Notes: generated by a model from the letters alone, not told the origin. Positions 1-9,285 are shown, numbered from the stretch's first letter. The stretch is DNA of 36,966 bases from an uncultured Bacilli bacterium (GCA_947625005.1 CANQNA010000002.1:1-36966), one strand, 5' to 3'. A program made the numbers and translations.

Positions 1-262
1 AGTGACGATAATTGATCACTGATTTTATAAAAAATTTTAATTTTTAAAAAAAATTACACACTTTACTTGACAAAGTCTAAGAATAGTTTTTAAAAATTAA
101 TAATTTTTATTAGTTTATTAATTATGCTCTTTTTAATTAAAAGAATTTAAAAAATAAAAAAATAAGTAAAAAATTTTAAAATAGCTTTGCTTATTTTCTT
201 AAGTTGTTGACATTGGGCTAAGCCGGGGGATTTTTATTTTGTAATTGTATTTTATTAAATAA
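1..262. other. Gene-free AT-rich stretch with an orphan half-terminator
   Basis: No open reading frame of note is visible here. Most of it is A/T runs. The one GC-rich patch, at about 209-240, reads TTGGGCTAAGCCGGGGGA followed by a T-rich run. It resembles the right half of the terminator hairpins at about 7160 and 21430 (GCTAA...GAGAGATTTTTATTTT) and may be a remnant of the same repeated unit. I cannot assign a function. Confidence 0.4.
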
Positions 263-302
263 AAAAGTAGAATTTACTCTTATAAGTAAACTCTACTTTT
301 TT
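263..302 (-). terminator. Rho-independent terminator after glmM
   Basis: Near-perfect hairpin with arms AAAAGTAGA.TTTACT and AGTAAA.TCTACTTTT, short loop and flanking A/T tracts. It lies directly downstream of the glmM stop and is symmetric enough to work in both directions. Confidence 0.85.
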
Positions 303-319
303 TCAATATTTTGTATATT

Positions 320-1684
320 TTATTTTAATTTTTCTTCAATTAAATTTGCTATTTCTGTTGCCTTTTGTGTAATATATTCTTGATCTTCTCCTTCAATCAT
401 TACTCTTACTAATGGTTCTGTTCCTGAAGGTCTTATTAATACTCTTCCATTTCCATCAAATTCTTTTTCTAATTGTTCTATAGCATTTTTTATTTCATTG
501 TCTTTTTCATAATCATATTTTTTATTAGAATCTACTTTAGCATTAACTAGTATTTGTGGATATAGCTTTACTAAACTTGACAATTCAGAAGCTTTTTTAT
601 TTTCTTCTAAAATTGATTTTATAACCATTAGAGATGTTAATATTCCATCTCCTGTTGGATTATAATCTAGTAAAATAATATGACCTGATTGTTCTCCTCC
701 TAAATTATATCCATCTTTTAACATCTTTTCTAATACATATCTATCTCCTACTTTTGTTTGGAATAATTGTAAGTTATTTTCTTTAGCATACTTATTTAAT
801 CCTAAATTACTCATAACAGTTGCAACAATTGTATCTTTTTTTAACATTCCTTTTTTTCTTAGATTTTGTGATATAATTGCAAGTATTTTATCTCCATCTA
901 TTTCATTACCTTTTTCATCAATTAAAAGGCATCTATCTCCATCTCCATCATATGCAATTCCTAAACTTAGATTATTTTCTAAAACAAATTTCTTTATTTG
1001 TTCTAGATGTGTTGAGCCACAATTTCTGTTAATATTAATTCCATCTGGATTATTATTAATTATTTTGTGTTTTATTCCTAATTCTTTAAATACTTTTTCT
1101 GCTATTTTATATGTTGCTCCATTTGCAGTATCAATTCCAACTATAAAATCATCTTTTAAGTTTCTTTCTATACTATCACTAAAATTTTCTTTAAAAAACT
1201 CAACATATTTATCTATTAAATCTAAACTATATTCTGAAATTCCTATTTTATCATTTACTGCCCTTAATTCATCTATTTTTCCAGAATCCATTATTTCTTC
1301 TATTTCTTCTTCTAATTCATCTGAAATTTTAGTTCCTTTATTGCTAAAATATTTAACTCCATTGAATTCATATGTATTATGTGATGCAGAAATAACAACA
1401 CTTGCATCTGCATTTAATTTTCTTGTTAAATATGCTACTGCTGGTGTTGGAATTACTCCCAATAATTTTACATTTGCTCCATAACTTAAAAATCCTGCTA
1501 CCATTGCACTTTCTATTAATGTACCAGAAATACGAGTATCTCTTCCTATTAAAATTGTAGGTGCATGATCTGTATGCTTTGATAACACATATGCTCCTGC
1601 TTTTGCAACTCTATATACTAATTCTGGTGTTAATTCAGTATTAGCAATTCTTCTTATGCCATCAGTTCCAAAGTATTTTCTCAT
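320..1684 (-). CDS. glmM: Phosphoglucosamine mutase GlmM
   Basis: Converts glucosamine-6-phosphate to glucosamine-1-phosphate on the way to UDP-GlcNAc, which feeds peptidoglycan and polysaccharide synthesis in the cytoplasm. The 454-residue length is normal for the family. It begins with the typical MRKYFGTDGIR, has the phosphoserine loop ISASHNTYEFNG (active Ser at about 101), the metal loop DGDGDRC near residue 245 and the phosphate-binding RPSGTEP near the C-terminus. The start has a GAAAGGAAG ribosome binding site. A terminator separates it from cpsB upstream, so it probably has its own promoter. It is the last gene of the minus-strand run and is followed by its own terminator. Assignment is firm. 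Confidence 0.97.
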   Translation of the reverse strand: MRKYFGTDGIRRIANTELTPELVYRVAKAGAYVLSKHTDHAPTILIGRDTRISGTLIESAMVAGFLSYGANVKLLGVIPTPAVAYLTRKLNADASVVISASHNTYEFNGVKYFSNKGTKISDELEEEIEEIMDSGKIDELRAVNDKIGISEYSLDLIDKYVEFFKENFSDSIERNLKDDFIVGIDTANGATYKIAEKVFKELGIKHKIINNNPDGININRNCGSTHLEQIKKFVLENNLSLGIAYDGDGDRCLLIDEKGNEIDGDKILAIISQNLRKKGMLKKDTIVATVMSNLGLNKYAKENNLQLFQTKVGDRYVLEKMLKDGYNLGGEQSGHIILLDYNPTGDGILTSLMVIKSILEENKKASELSSLVKLYPQILVNAKVDSNKKYDYEKDNEIKNAIEQLEKEFDGNGRVLIRPSGTEPLVRVMIEGEDQEYITQKATEIANLIEEKLK

Positions 1685-1718
1685 TTTTTATACTTCCTTT
1701 CATATATTAGAAAATGTT

Positions 1719-1752
1719 AAAAAAGGCTCAATTTTATAACGAGCACTTTTTT
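1719..1752 (-). terminator. Terminator between cpsB and glmM
   Basis: On the minus strand, an A-run and GTGCTC pair with GAGCC and a T-run across an AT-rich loop. The hairpin sits just after the cpsB stop, so it probably ends the polysaccharide regulatory operon. Confidence 0.75.
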
Positions 1753-1770
1753 ATTTTTTAATCTTATTTT

Positions 1771-2589
1771 TTAACTTTTGTTCTTTTTAAATATATTTTT
1801 TATACTATTAAATTTATCTGATAATTCCATTTTTTCTTTTAATGTTAATTCTATTGTATTCGGTTCATCAATATCTATTCTTTTATTTTCTAAAACTAGT
1901 TTTGGATTTATTGTGGTTATTTCTTCTAACTTATCTCTTCCTATTATTTCTTCTATTGCTTCTAATGCATCTGGTATCAACGTATATATTGTATTTTGCC
2001 TATGCACATCGCTTCCTAAAAAATGAACCATATTATTTTCTAATAATTTACTTGCTATTATTTGTGCTTTTCTTCCATATTGACCTAATATACTTCCATA
2101 ATTGCATTGCATTAGTACACCTTTTTTTATTAGTTCACATACTAATTCGGGATTTTGTTGAACAAAGCTATATCTTTCTGGATGTGCTAATATTGGTACT
2201 AATTTATACTGCAACATTAAATATACAATATCATATAAATTAAGTGGCTCATTATTCATAGGTAATTCAAAAAGTACATAGCTAGTATTGTTTATTGTAC
2301 ATGCTTTACCTTCTTCCAATAAATTTATAATATTTTCTGATATGTATATTTCATTTCCTAAGTATAGATTCATATTTATATCTTGTTTTTTTAAATTTTC
2401 AGAAATTGCATTAATCCATACTTCTCTTTCAGATGCATTTGTCTCATAATAACCTTCAATATAATGAGAAGTTGAAATTATCCCTTCAAAGCCTACATTT
2501 TCTGCTTCTTTTATTAAATTAAATGTTTCTTCGATATTGCGAGATCCATCATCTATACTAGGCAATATATGTGAATGAATGTCAATCAT
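1771..2589 (-). CDS. cpsB: CpsB/Wzb-type PHP-family tyrosine phosphatase
   Basis: Mn-dependent protein tyrosine phosphatase of the PHP fold that dephosphorylates the BY-kinase of capsule systems. It opens with MIDIHSHILPSIDDGS, the metal-binding HxH plus D motif of CpsB/YwqE, and carries further metal ligands in STSHY, LAHPERY and GSDVH. At 272 residues it is slightly longer than the typical 245-255, with extra C-terminal residues. It is 23 bp downstream of cpsD and in the same operon, which gives the standard kinase-phosphatase pair. The start is supported by GAGGAGACTAAA before ATG. Confidence 0.92.
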   Translation of the reverse strand: MIDIHSHILPSIDDGSRNIEETFNLIKEAENVGFEGIISTSHYIEGYYETNASEREVWINAISENLKKQDINMNLYLGNEIYISENIINLLEEGKACTINNTSYVLFELPMNNEPLNLYDIVYLMLQYKLVPILAHPERYSFVQQNPELVCELIKKGVLMQCNYGSILGQYGRKAQIIASKLLENNMVHFLGSDVHRQNTIYTLIPDALEAIEEIIGRDKLEEITTINPKLVLENKRIDIDEPNTIELTLKEKMELSDKFNSIKNIFKKNKS

Positions 2590-2612
2590 TTTAGTCTCCT
2601 CTTTGTTATAAA

Positions 2613-3632
2613 TTAGCTTAATTTTTTCTTTTCTTTATCTAAGTATTCATTAATCTGGTTTAAAATATCATTTGTTTTTTCTATTGATATTTCCTCATTT
2701 TTTTCATGTTTTATTTCGTTTTTTAATGCTTTTGGTAATTCTTCTTGTGATTGTTTAGTTTTAGCTGTAGTTTTGTCTGTTGAACTTACATTACTTTTTG
2801 TATTTTGTGGTGTTTTATTGTTGTTTTTATTAGCAGGTGAAGAATTTGAGGTATTTCTTGTTCCCATCATAGAAGAAACTCTATTATAACCATTTTTATT
2901 TGATTTTTTTCCTGTACTTTTAGCTTTAGATGTAGTTTTTGATCCATAATAATATGATTGTTCATATTTTTTAGAAGACATTGAAATTTTATTTACTACA
3001 ATACCTGCTATTTTTCCACCAACATTTTCTATGTTATTAATAATTCTTTTTAAATCATCTTTTTTTGTATCATTACTAGCTGTTACAATTACTGTTGAAT
3101 CTACCAATCTTGCTAATATTAATGAGTCTGTAACTAATTGGCTTGGTGTTCCATCAATAATAACAACATCAAACATTTCTTTTAATTGTTCTAGTAAATC
3201 TACCATTTGTGGGGAAATTAATAATTCAGATGGGTTTGGTGGTATATTTCCTGCTGAAATTAAATATAAATTATCTATTTCTGTTTGTTGTATATAATTA
3301 GCTATATCCTCTGAAGCTTCCCCATCTTCATTTGCACTTATTCCTGATAAATAATTAGAAAGTCCTGGTCTTGGTAATGCATCAAATATTGAATATTGTC
3401 TTCCTTTTCTCATGTCTGCATCAACTATTATAACCTTTTTCTTTGCTTGTGCGAATGTTACTGCTAAGTTTGATGAAACCCAGCTTTTTCCTTCTCCTGG
3501 CAAAGTAGAAGTAACTAATATAGTTTTAAGTTTATTTTTTGTATTCATAAATTGTATATTTGTTCTTAATGTTCTAAAAATTTCTGATATAGGAGATTTT
3601 GGATCTTGATGTACAATTAATTCTTTTCTCAT
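2613..3632 (-). CDS. cpsD: CpsD-type cytoplasmic tyrosine (BY) kinase with long polar tail
   Basis: Autophosphorylating bacterial tyrosine kinase that works with the CpsC membrane adaptor to control polymer length and export. Walker A is at residues 46-50 (GEGKS), Walker A' is VDADMRKG at 70-77 and Walker B is VVIIDG at 156-161. The tyrosine cluster KKYEQSYYYG (221-230) is where such kinases normally end. Here it is followed by about 110 residues rich in Ser, Thr, Asn and Lys with no predicted fold and no further tyrosines until the helical end. Its ATG overlaps the cpsC stop (TAATG), so the two are translationally coupled. The tail is unusual; everything else is standard. Confidence 0.92.
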   Translation of the reverse strand: MRKELIVHQDPKSPISEIFRTLRTNIQFMNTKNKLKTILVTSTLPGEGKSWVSSNLAVTFAQAKKKVIIVDADMRKGRQYSIFDALPRPGLSNYLSGISANEDGEASEDIANYIQQTEIDNLYLISAGNIPPNPSELLISPQMVDLLEQLKEMFDVVIIDGTPSQLVTDSLILARLVDSTVIVTASNDTKKDDLKRIINNIENVGGKIAGIVVNKISMSSKKYEQSYYYGSKTTSKAKSTGKKSNKNGYNRVSSMMGTRNTSNSSPANKNNNKTPQNTKSNVSSTDKTTAKTKQSQEELPKALKNEIKHEKNEEISIEKTNDILNQINEYLDKEKKKLS

Positions 3633-4339
3633 TATCTTCTTCCTCCTTTTGTTTTTTGTGGTTCATTAGTATATATTGGTATTGATGCTAATACTGGTAA
3701 TTTAAATTCTCTTTCTACAGATTCTGCATCTTTTATAGTAGTATCTAACATATTAGTTATTAATACATATATTACAGAAATTACTATTCCTATAAGAATA
3801 AATATAGCAATATCTTTTGTATGGTTTATGTTAGATGGACCATTTGGTACCTCAGCATTATCTACTATTTGTACATTTTCAATATTATAAATTTGTTTTA
3901 CTCTATCAATAAACACTTTTGCTATTTCATTTGCTACTTTAGTAGAATAGCTTGCATCTTCACTTGTTACCGTTATTTCTATTATTTCTGTATCTTTTAC
4001 TGAACTAACTGTTATATTTTTTCTTATTGCATCTTCATCAAGATCTATATTTAAATTTGATTTAACTTGTCTTAATACATTCTTACTTTTTACTAATTCG
4101 CTATATGTAGATACCAATTTTGAGTTAACAGTAATATCTGTTGCTGTTATTGTATTTGTTGCTGCGTTATTATTGTTTGATTGTGCTAATACAAGTGTTG
4201 TTGAAGAAGTATACATAGGAGTTACAAATCCTATTGTATATACTATTCCTATTACTAAAAATATTGCTATGATTAAAAACATTTGTAATTTTTTGTTCCA
4301 AAAAATATTTAATAATTCTTTTAAATCTAACTCTTCCAT
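3632..4339 (-). CDS. cpsC: CpsC/Wzz-type chain-length regulator and kinase adaptor
   Basis: Membrane protein of the polysaccharide co-polymerase family. It starts with the family hallmark MEELDLKELLNIFWNKK, then TM1 (about 18-38), an extracellular domain with the coiled NxIAKVFIDRVKQIYNIENVQIVD segment, a proline-containing stretch (AEVPNGPSN) before TM2 (about 175-195), and a short cytoplasmic tail that activates the kinase. The 235-residue length is typical. The start has AAGGGGGATTT. It is coupled to cpsD. It lies at the 3' end of the whole polysaccharide region rather than at the 5' end as in pneumococcal loci. Confidence 0.92.
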   Translation of the reverse strand: MEELDLKELLNIFWNKKLQMFLIIAIFLVIGIVYTIGFVTPMYTSSTTLVLAQSNNNNAATNTITATDITVNSKLVSTYSELVKSKNVLRQVKSNLNIDLDEDAIRKNITVSSVKDTEIIEITVTSEDASYSTKVANEIAKVFIDRVKQIYNIENVQIVDNAEVPNGPSNINHTKDIAIFILIGIVISVIYVLITNMLDTTIKDAESVEREFKLPVLASIPIYTNEPQKTKGGRR

Positions 4340-4348
4340 AAATCCCCC

Positions 4349-5203
4349 TTAGTTTTCTTCTTCCTCTGTTTTATTTTTACCTTTTACGATACTATGTATC
4401 AAGTTAAATATAATAATTAGTGCAAGTCCGATTGCTAATAAGATACCTCCATATTGATTAATCTTATTTAATATGTCTGCTAATATATTTCTTATTAATT
4501 GTGATATCGTATTATTTAAAATTAATATATTTTGTATTTTTATTTTCATATTTATAAAATTGTTTGTAATTATAAAGAAAATTCCTGTTGATGTTAATGA
4601 TATTCCACATAAAATAAATGCTTTATATATTGATTTTATATTTAATAGTAATAATAGTATAATGCTTACTGCTATTGTAACTAACGCAACTTTTTTGGCT
4701 ATCCCTGCATATTTTACTATTTTTTCATAATTATTATGAATTTTTCCTAAATCATAATATGTAATAGAATTTTTATATTCTTCACATATTTTATTAACAA
4801 AACTATTAATTGCATTCTTTTGCGTTATATTTAATTTTGTATTTCCTAATGTATTTTCTATATTTTTGTTTAAATTATCTTTAATTTCTTGTGTTTCAAA
4901 TTCTTCCTCTGAGCCTTCATATAATTTATTTAAAATTAATTGGCTATCCTTCTTTATTTTTTCTTTTGAAACAATATCTTTTAATACAATTTCATCTAAT
5001 CCAGATTGATGGATATAATTTTCAAAATTTGATTCTACTTGTTTATAAACTTCATCATAGTAATTAATTTCTTCTAATTTTGATAATACATAATTTTTAT
5101 TTAATATAGTAGAAGAGGCTAAATTAATTACTAAAAATAAAATTATAGAAATTGTTAATATAATTGATACTATATATTTTATAATTGTTGTTACTGATTT
5201 CAT
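4349..5203 (-). CDS. Multi-span membrane protein of unknown function
   Basis: I do not recognise a named family. It has an N-terminal membrane segment (about 9-32), a charged, mostly helical extracytoplasmic region of about 135 residues rich in Asn, Lys, Glu and Ile, then about four hydrophobic segments (about 172-190, 193-212, 225-245 and 252-272) and an acidic tail KTEEEEN. It sits 12 bp from the sortase gene and 9 bp from cpsC in one run, so it is probably co-transcribed with both. A role at the envelope, perhaps in surface-protein or polymer attachment, is only inferred from position. Confidence 0.75.
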   Translation of the reverse strand: MKSVTTIIKYIVSIILTISIILFLVINLASSTILNKNYVLSKLEEINYYDEVYKQVESNFENYIHQSGLDEIVLKDIVSKEKIKKDSQLILNKLYEGSEEEFETQEIKDNLNKNIENTLGNTKLNITQKNAINSFVNKICEEYKNSITYYDLGKIHNNYEKIVKYAGIAKKVALVTIAVSIILLLLLNIKSIYKAFILCGISLTSTGIFFIITNNFINMKIKIQNILILNNTISQLIRNILADILNKINQYGGILLAIGLALIIIFNLIHSIVKGKNKTEEEEN

Positions 5204-5215
5204 AATTTCCCCTTT

Positions 5216-5833
5216 CTACTTTTCTAATTCTGCATATACAACATATCTTTGTGTTGCATAGCCTATATTGTTAAATGGATAACATGTGTATACCATTAAT
5301 ATTTCTTTTTCTTTTTGGATTGGTAATTTTTCTGTTTCTGTTTCGTTAATTAATTGCATATCATATATTTTATATTTATATTCTCCATAAGATGTTTTAA
5401 CTGTTATTTCATTTCCAATTTGTAATTCAGAAAATCTGCGGAACATTTTTACAGAATTATGACCCATGAAGATAATAGAACCTCCTTCTCCTGGAAAATA
5501 ACTTCCACTTGAATGTCCTACTCCTTTTTTCAAAATTTCTAATGTGTCTCCAAAATATACTGGTAAGTTTACATCGATTTTTGGAATTTCAATTGTTGCA
5601 TATTGTGTTCCATATTCCGGATAGTTTTTTATTTTATTTTCTTCATTAATAGTAGTTTCTTCTACTTTTTTATTTTCTACATCAATTGCTACTTTATTTA
5701 CTAAAGAAATTGCTTGATCTATCTCTGCCCCAAAAGATAGATAAATGCATCCAATAATTCCTATAGTAATTAATAAAGCAACTATTACGTTTATAATAGT
5801 TGCTTTTATTGCTTTACCTATATATTTACGCAT
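5216..5833 (-). CDS. Sortase, class D-like
   Basis: Membrane-anchored cysteine transpeptidase that cleaves LPXTG-type sorting signals. One N-terminal membrane segment (about 12-34) precedes the sortase barrel. The catalytic His is in FMGHNS (about 125), Cys in VYTCYPF (about 184) and Arg in TQRYVVY (about 196). The 205-residue length fits class D or E; the TCYPF context favours class D. I chose the ATG at 5833, not the TTG two codons upstream, because it forms an 8-bp overlap (ATGCGTAA) with the upstream LPYTG gene, a translational coupling of enzyme to its likely substrate. The neighbours make the LPYTG and LAYTG proteins its obvious clients. Confidence 0.9.
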   Translation of the reverse strand: MRKYIGKAIKATIINVIVALLITIGIIGCIYLSFGAEIDQAISLVNKVAIDVENKKVEETTINEENKIKNYPEYGTQYATIEIPKIDVNLPVYFGDTLEILKKGVGHSSGSYFPGEGGSIIFMGHNSVKMFRRFSELQIGNEITVKTSYGEYKYKIYDMQLINETETEKLPIQKEKEILMVYTCYPFNNIGYATQRYVVYAELEK

Positions 5834-6344
5834 TAGCAAATTTCTTTCTTGCTACGAAAATTGTAGCTAGGGCTACTACTGCTACTGAAGAAACAACTAA
5901 AATTGAATTTACATTATTTCCTGTATAAGGTAATGTACTTGATTCTGTAAGGTTTTCAATTAGTTTACCATCTTTGTAAACATGGATTCCATCAGCTGAA
6001 AAAGTTAATGTTACTCCTGCAACACTTGCTGCTTGGTTTGCTAAACTTTTTAATTGTGCTTTTATATCTGCTGGTAATTTTGTGTAATCTGTTTCTCCAT
6101 TTTCTTTCATAATTTGGTCTGCTTCTTGTGCTAAGGCTAATATTTCATCACATTTTGCATCAGATAGTTTGTTATCAGCTAAATATCTTTCCATCTTTAC
6201 TTTCTCTGATGCTTTCATTCCATATTTTTGTCCTATTGCATATAATTGATCTGCTAAAGTGCTTGATGTTGCAGCATTTACTACTGTTGTAGCAAGTAAT
6301 GCTACCATTACAAATAAAATTGCAATTGAAATTATTTTTTTCAT
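5826..6344 (-). CDS. Small LPYTG cell-wall-anchored protein
   Basis: A secreted 172-residue protein. It has a signal peptide (1-24, ending VVNA), a helical middle domain, a YKDGKLIE segment, LPYTG at 138-142, a hydrophobic span (146-165) and the positive tail RKKFANA. This is a textbook sorting substrate. The mature domain is only about 115 residues and has no recognised fold. It has its own consensus promoter and a GGGAGGAAT ribosome binding site, and overlaps the sortase gene. It is about 60 percent identical by eye to the next gene upstream (6513-7025), so the two are tandem duplicates, and two broken copies lie at 7204 and 21476. Confidence 0.9.
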   Translation of the reverse strand: MKKIISIAILFVMVALLATTVVNAATSSTLADQLYAIGQKYGMKASEKVKMERYLADNKLSDAKCDEILALAQEADQIMKENGETDYTKLPADIKAQLKSLANQAASVAGVTLTFSADGIHVYKDGKLIENLTESSTLPYTGNNVNSILVVSSVAVVALATIFVARKKFANA

Positions 6345-6376
6345 TTTTAAATTCCTCCCTTTTTTAAACTAACCGA

Positions 6377-6405
6377 ATTATATCATTTTTATTTTTTTTA
6401 TGCAA
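6377..6405 (-). promoter_or_regulatory. Sigma-A promoter of the LPYTG-sortase operon
   Basis: On the minus strand, -35 TTGCAT (6405-6400) and -10 TATAAT (6382-6377) are separated by exactly 17 bp. It starts about 30 bp before the GGGAGGAA ribosome binding site. The same arrangement recurs upstream of the paralogue at 7057-7085. Confidence 0.85.
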
Positions 6406-6457
6406 TAGTTTTTTTGAATTTTCTACTTATAATTTTTAAAATTTTTTTGCAATAAAT

Positions 6458-6500
6458 AAAAAAGTAGATATTATACAAATAATAATAACTACTTTTTTTT
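6458..6500 (-). terminator. Terminator after the LAYTG gene
   Basis: Minus-strand hairpin: arms AAAAAGTAG plus TTATTAT pair with ATAATA plus CTACTTTTT, followed by T-rich sequence. It separates the upstream paralogue from the promoter of the LPYTG-sortase operon, so the upstream gene is monocistronic. Confidence 0.8.
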
Positions 6501-6512
6501 ATTTAAAAATGA

Positions 6513-7025
6513 TTATGCTAATTTCTTTTTTGCTACTAATGTAACAGCTAATCCGATTGCCATAACTGAAGAAATAATTACAAGTGTATTTACATTATTT
6601 CCTGTATAAGCAAGTTTATCTGATGAAGTAACTGTATCAATTAGTTTTCCATCTTTGTAAACCTCAATTCCATCAGCTGTGAAAGTTAATTCTACTCCTG
6701 CAGTAGCAGCTGCTCTGTTTGCTAAATCTATTAATTTAGCTTTTACATCAGTTGATAAACTATTAACATCTGTTGTGTTATTTTCAATCATAATTTGTTC
6801 AGCTTGTTTTGCTGATCCTAAGATTTCGTTGCATTCTGCTTCTGTTAATGGGTGATCTGCTAAATATCTTTGCATTTGAACTTTGTTTCCACTTGTCATT
6901 CCATATTTAGATCCAATTGCATATAATTCATCTGCTAAAGTTTCTGATGTTGCAGCGTTTACAACTGTTAAAGCAGCCATCATTATCATAACAAATAATA
7001 TTGCTATTGTTAATGTCTTTTTCAT
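6513..7025 (-). CDS. Small LAYTG cell-wall-anchored protein
   Basis: Tandem paralogue of the LPYTG protein: 170 residues, signal peptide (1-24, VVNA), same middle domain (ELYAIGSKYGM, KVQMQRYLAD) and the shared segment ADGIEVYKDGKLI. The sorting signal reads LAYTG at 138-142, with Ala in place of Pro, then a hydrophobic span and KKKLA. The substitution may alter sortase recognition. It has its own sigma-A promoter, a GGAGGG ribosome binding site and its own terminator, so it is an independent single-gene unit. The mature domain is unrecognised. Confidence 0.88.
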   Translation of the reverse strand: MKKTLTIAILFVMIMMAALTVVNAATSETLADELYAIGSKYGMTSGNKVQMQRYLADHPLTEAECNEILGSAKQAEQIMIENNTTDVNSLSTDVKAKLIDLANRAAATAGVELTFTADGIEVYKDGKLIDTVTSSDKLAYTGNNVNTLVIISSVMAIGLAVTLVAKKKLA

Positions 7026-7056
7026 CTTTTTCCCTCCTTTATTCTTTTATGTGTAT

Positions 7057-7085
7057 ATTATATCATTTTATTTTTTTTTATACAA
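7057..7085 (-). promoter_or_regulatory. Sigma-A promoter of the LAYTG gene
   Basis: Minus strand: -35 TTGTAT (7085-7080), 17-bp spacer, -10 TATAAT (7062-7057). The spacer is nearly identical to the one at 6377-6405, as expected for a duplicated gene. Confidence 0.85.
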
Positions 7086-7154
7086 TAGTTTTTTTAATTT
7101 TTCTTTATTTTTGAAATTTATATGAGTTTAATTATAAAACTATCAATTATATAA

Positions 7155-7367
7155 AAAATAAAAATCTCTTAGCTAAATTGAGAGACTTTTATTTTAAAAA
7201 CAATTATACTAATTTTTTTTTGCTACTAATATAACAGCTAATCCAATTGCCATAACTGAAGAAATAATTACAAGTATATTTACATTATTTCCTGTATAAA
7301 CAAGTTTATCTGCTGAAGTAGCTACTTCAATTAGTTTTCCATCTTTGTATACTTCAATTCCATCAGC
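7155..7367 (-). repeat. Direct repeat DR-left: LPXTG gene 3' end plus terminator
   Basis: This matches 21428-21638 in the same orientation, at roughly 80 percent identity by eye, including the shared AAAATC.CT..GCTAAA.TGAGAGA hairpin just outside the gene end. The terminator hairpins of the intact paralogues do not match, so these two copies are the closest pair. They bracket module B, the switch and the recombinase, about 14.3 kb in all. Confidence 0.7.
7160..7195 (-). terminator. Terminator hairpin downstream of the LPXTG fragment
   Basis: AAAATCTCT and AGAGACTTTT form a stem around TAGCTAAATTG, flanked by A and T tracts. It probably also ends transcription of module B coming from higher coordinates. 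Confidence 0.7.
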
Positions 7368-7490
7368 TGAATAACTTAATTCCACTCCTGCTATTTCTGC
7401 TGCTTGGGTTGCTAAGTTTCTTAAGTTTTTTTTAAATTTTCTTTATCTGATTTTTAGTTTTTTATGATATTTCATTAGTAATTTATTTAT
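7204..7490 (-). pseudogene. Broken LPXTG mini-protein, C-terminal part only
   Basis: Translating the minus strand gives ATQAAEIAGVELSYSADGIE, then VYKDGKLIEV, KLVYTGNN, a hydrophobic span and KKKLV before the stop at 7204. This is the same C-terminal half as the two intact paralogues. Upstream, a run of eight A's at about 7428 breaks the frame (nine would restore it), and the signal peptide and N-terminal domain are absent where the acyltransferase gene begins. The sorting motif would read LVYTG. It has no start or promoter, so it is a relic. Confidence 0.75.
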
Positions 7491-7494
7491 TTCA

Positions 7495-8592
<1,098 letters not shown>

Positions 8593-8603
8593 CTTTTTTC
8601 CTT

Positions 8604-9285
8604 TCAATATTTGTTATTATTTCGTATATTTTCTAAATATTTATTAATGTCATACATTGAAATCAATTGTTCTTCTAATTGTTTCTCTGTTAAATTCCAC
8701 CATTTTTCTTTTAATAATTGTAATTTTTCAATTTCTTCTTTTTTAAATCTATATCTTATATGTCTTGCTGGATTGCCTACTACTATACTATATGGCTCTA
8801 CATCTTTTGTCACAACACTACACGCTCCAATTACTGCTCCATCTCCTATTGTTACCCCTCTTTTTATAAAAGCGTTTAATGCTATCCAAACATCATTGCC
8901 AATCTTAGTAAACTCTTCAGATTTTCCAATATCACATTGATATTCTTCCTTTTCTTTAATTCCTAGTTTTTTTCTCCATATTGGATTATACATAAAAGGA
9001 TGAGTTGATATATTAGACATTTCATGTTCTCCTGGTGCAATTTGCACATTTGGTGCTATTGAACAAAATTTACCTATCTTTACATTTGAATAAATTGAAG
9101 TATTTGAACTTATATATGTACAATCACCAATTGATATATTATTTTCTAGGGACACTTCCCCCCCTTATAATGCAATTTTTACCTATAACTATATTTTTTC
9201 CTATTTTATATGTCTTTATAATAGTTTTATTTTTCATGTATTTACATTTATTTAAAAGATATTTAATTTTCATTTTAAGTTTCAC
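8604..9285 (-). CDS. Phase-variable hexapeptide-repeat O-acetyltransferase (reads OFF)
   Basis: Left-handed beta-helix acetyltransferase of the CatB/XAT-like group. It has hexapeptide turns ([32 protein letters not shown]), the loop [33 protein letters not shown] and the family end [13 protein letters not shown]. The obvious start is GTG 9285, overlapping the upstream glycosyltransferase stop, or ATG 9273. Reading from either, a G7 tract (9158-9164) shifts the frame and a stop follows after RKG-type residues. With six G's the reading becomes [16 protein letters not shown], a perfect hexapeptide continuation, giving 226 residues. As sequenced, only a GTG at 9155 inside the helix could start the rest (183 residues), probably not a stable enzyme. 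Confidence 0.82.
9158..9164 (-). repeat. G7 slippage tract, OFF state
   Basis: Seven G's on the coding strand between the codons for IIR and EVSLENN. Six or nine G's put the gene in frame. Runs of G are very rare in this AT-rich window, so retention of a G run here is notable. Confidence 0.85.

Noticed and set aside
40..95. Possible insertion-sequence end around TTACACACTTTACTTGACAA
   Set aside because: It has a vague likeness to IS256-type ends, but no partner repeat and no transposase remnant is visible.
1065..1484. Plus-strand open frames opposite glmM, cpsB, wzx and other genes
   Set aside because: They are mirror frames of AT-rich coding sequence without ribosome binding sites or recognisable domains.
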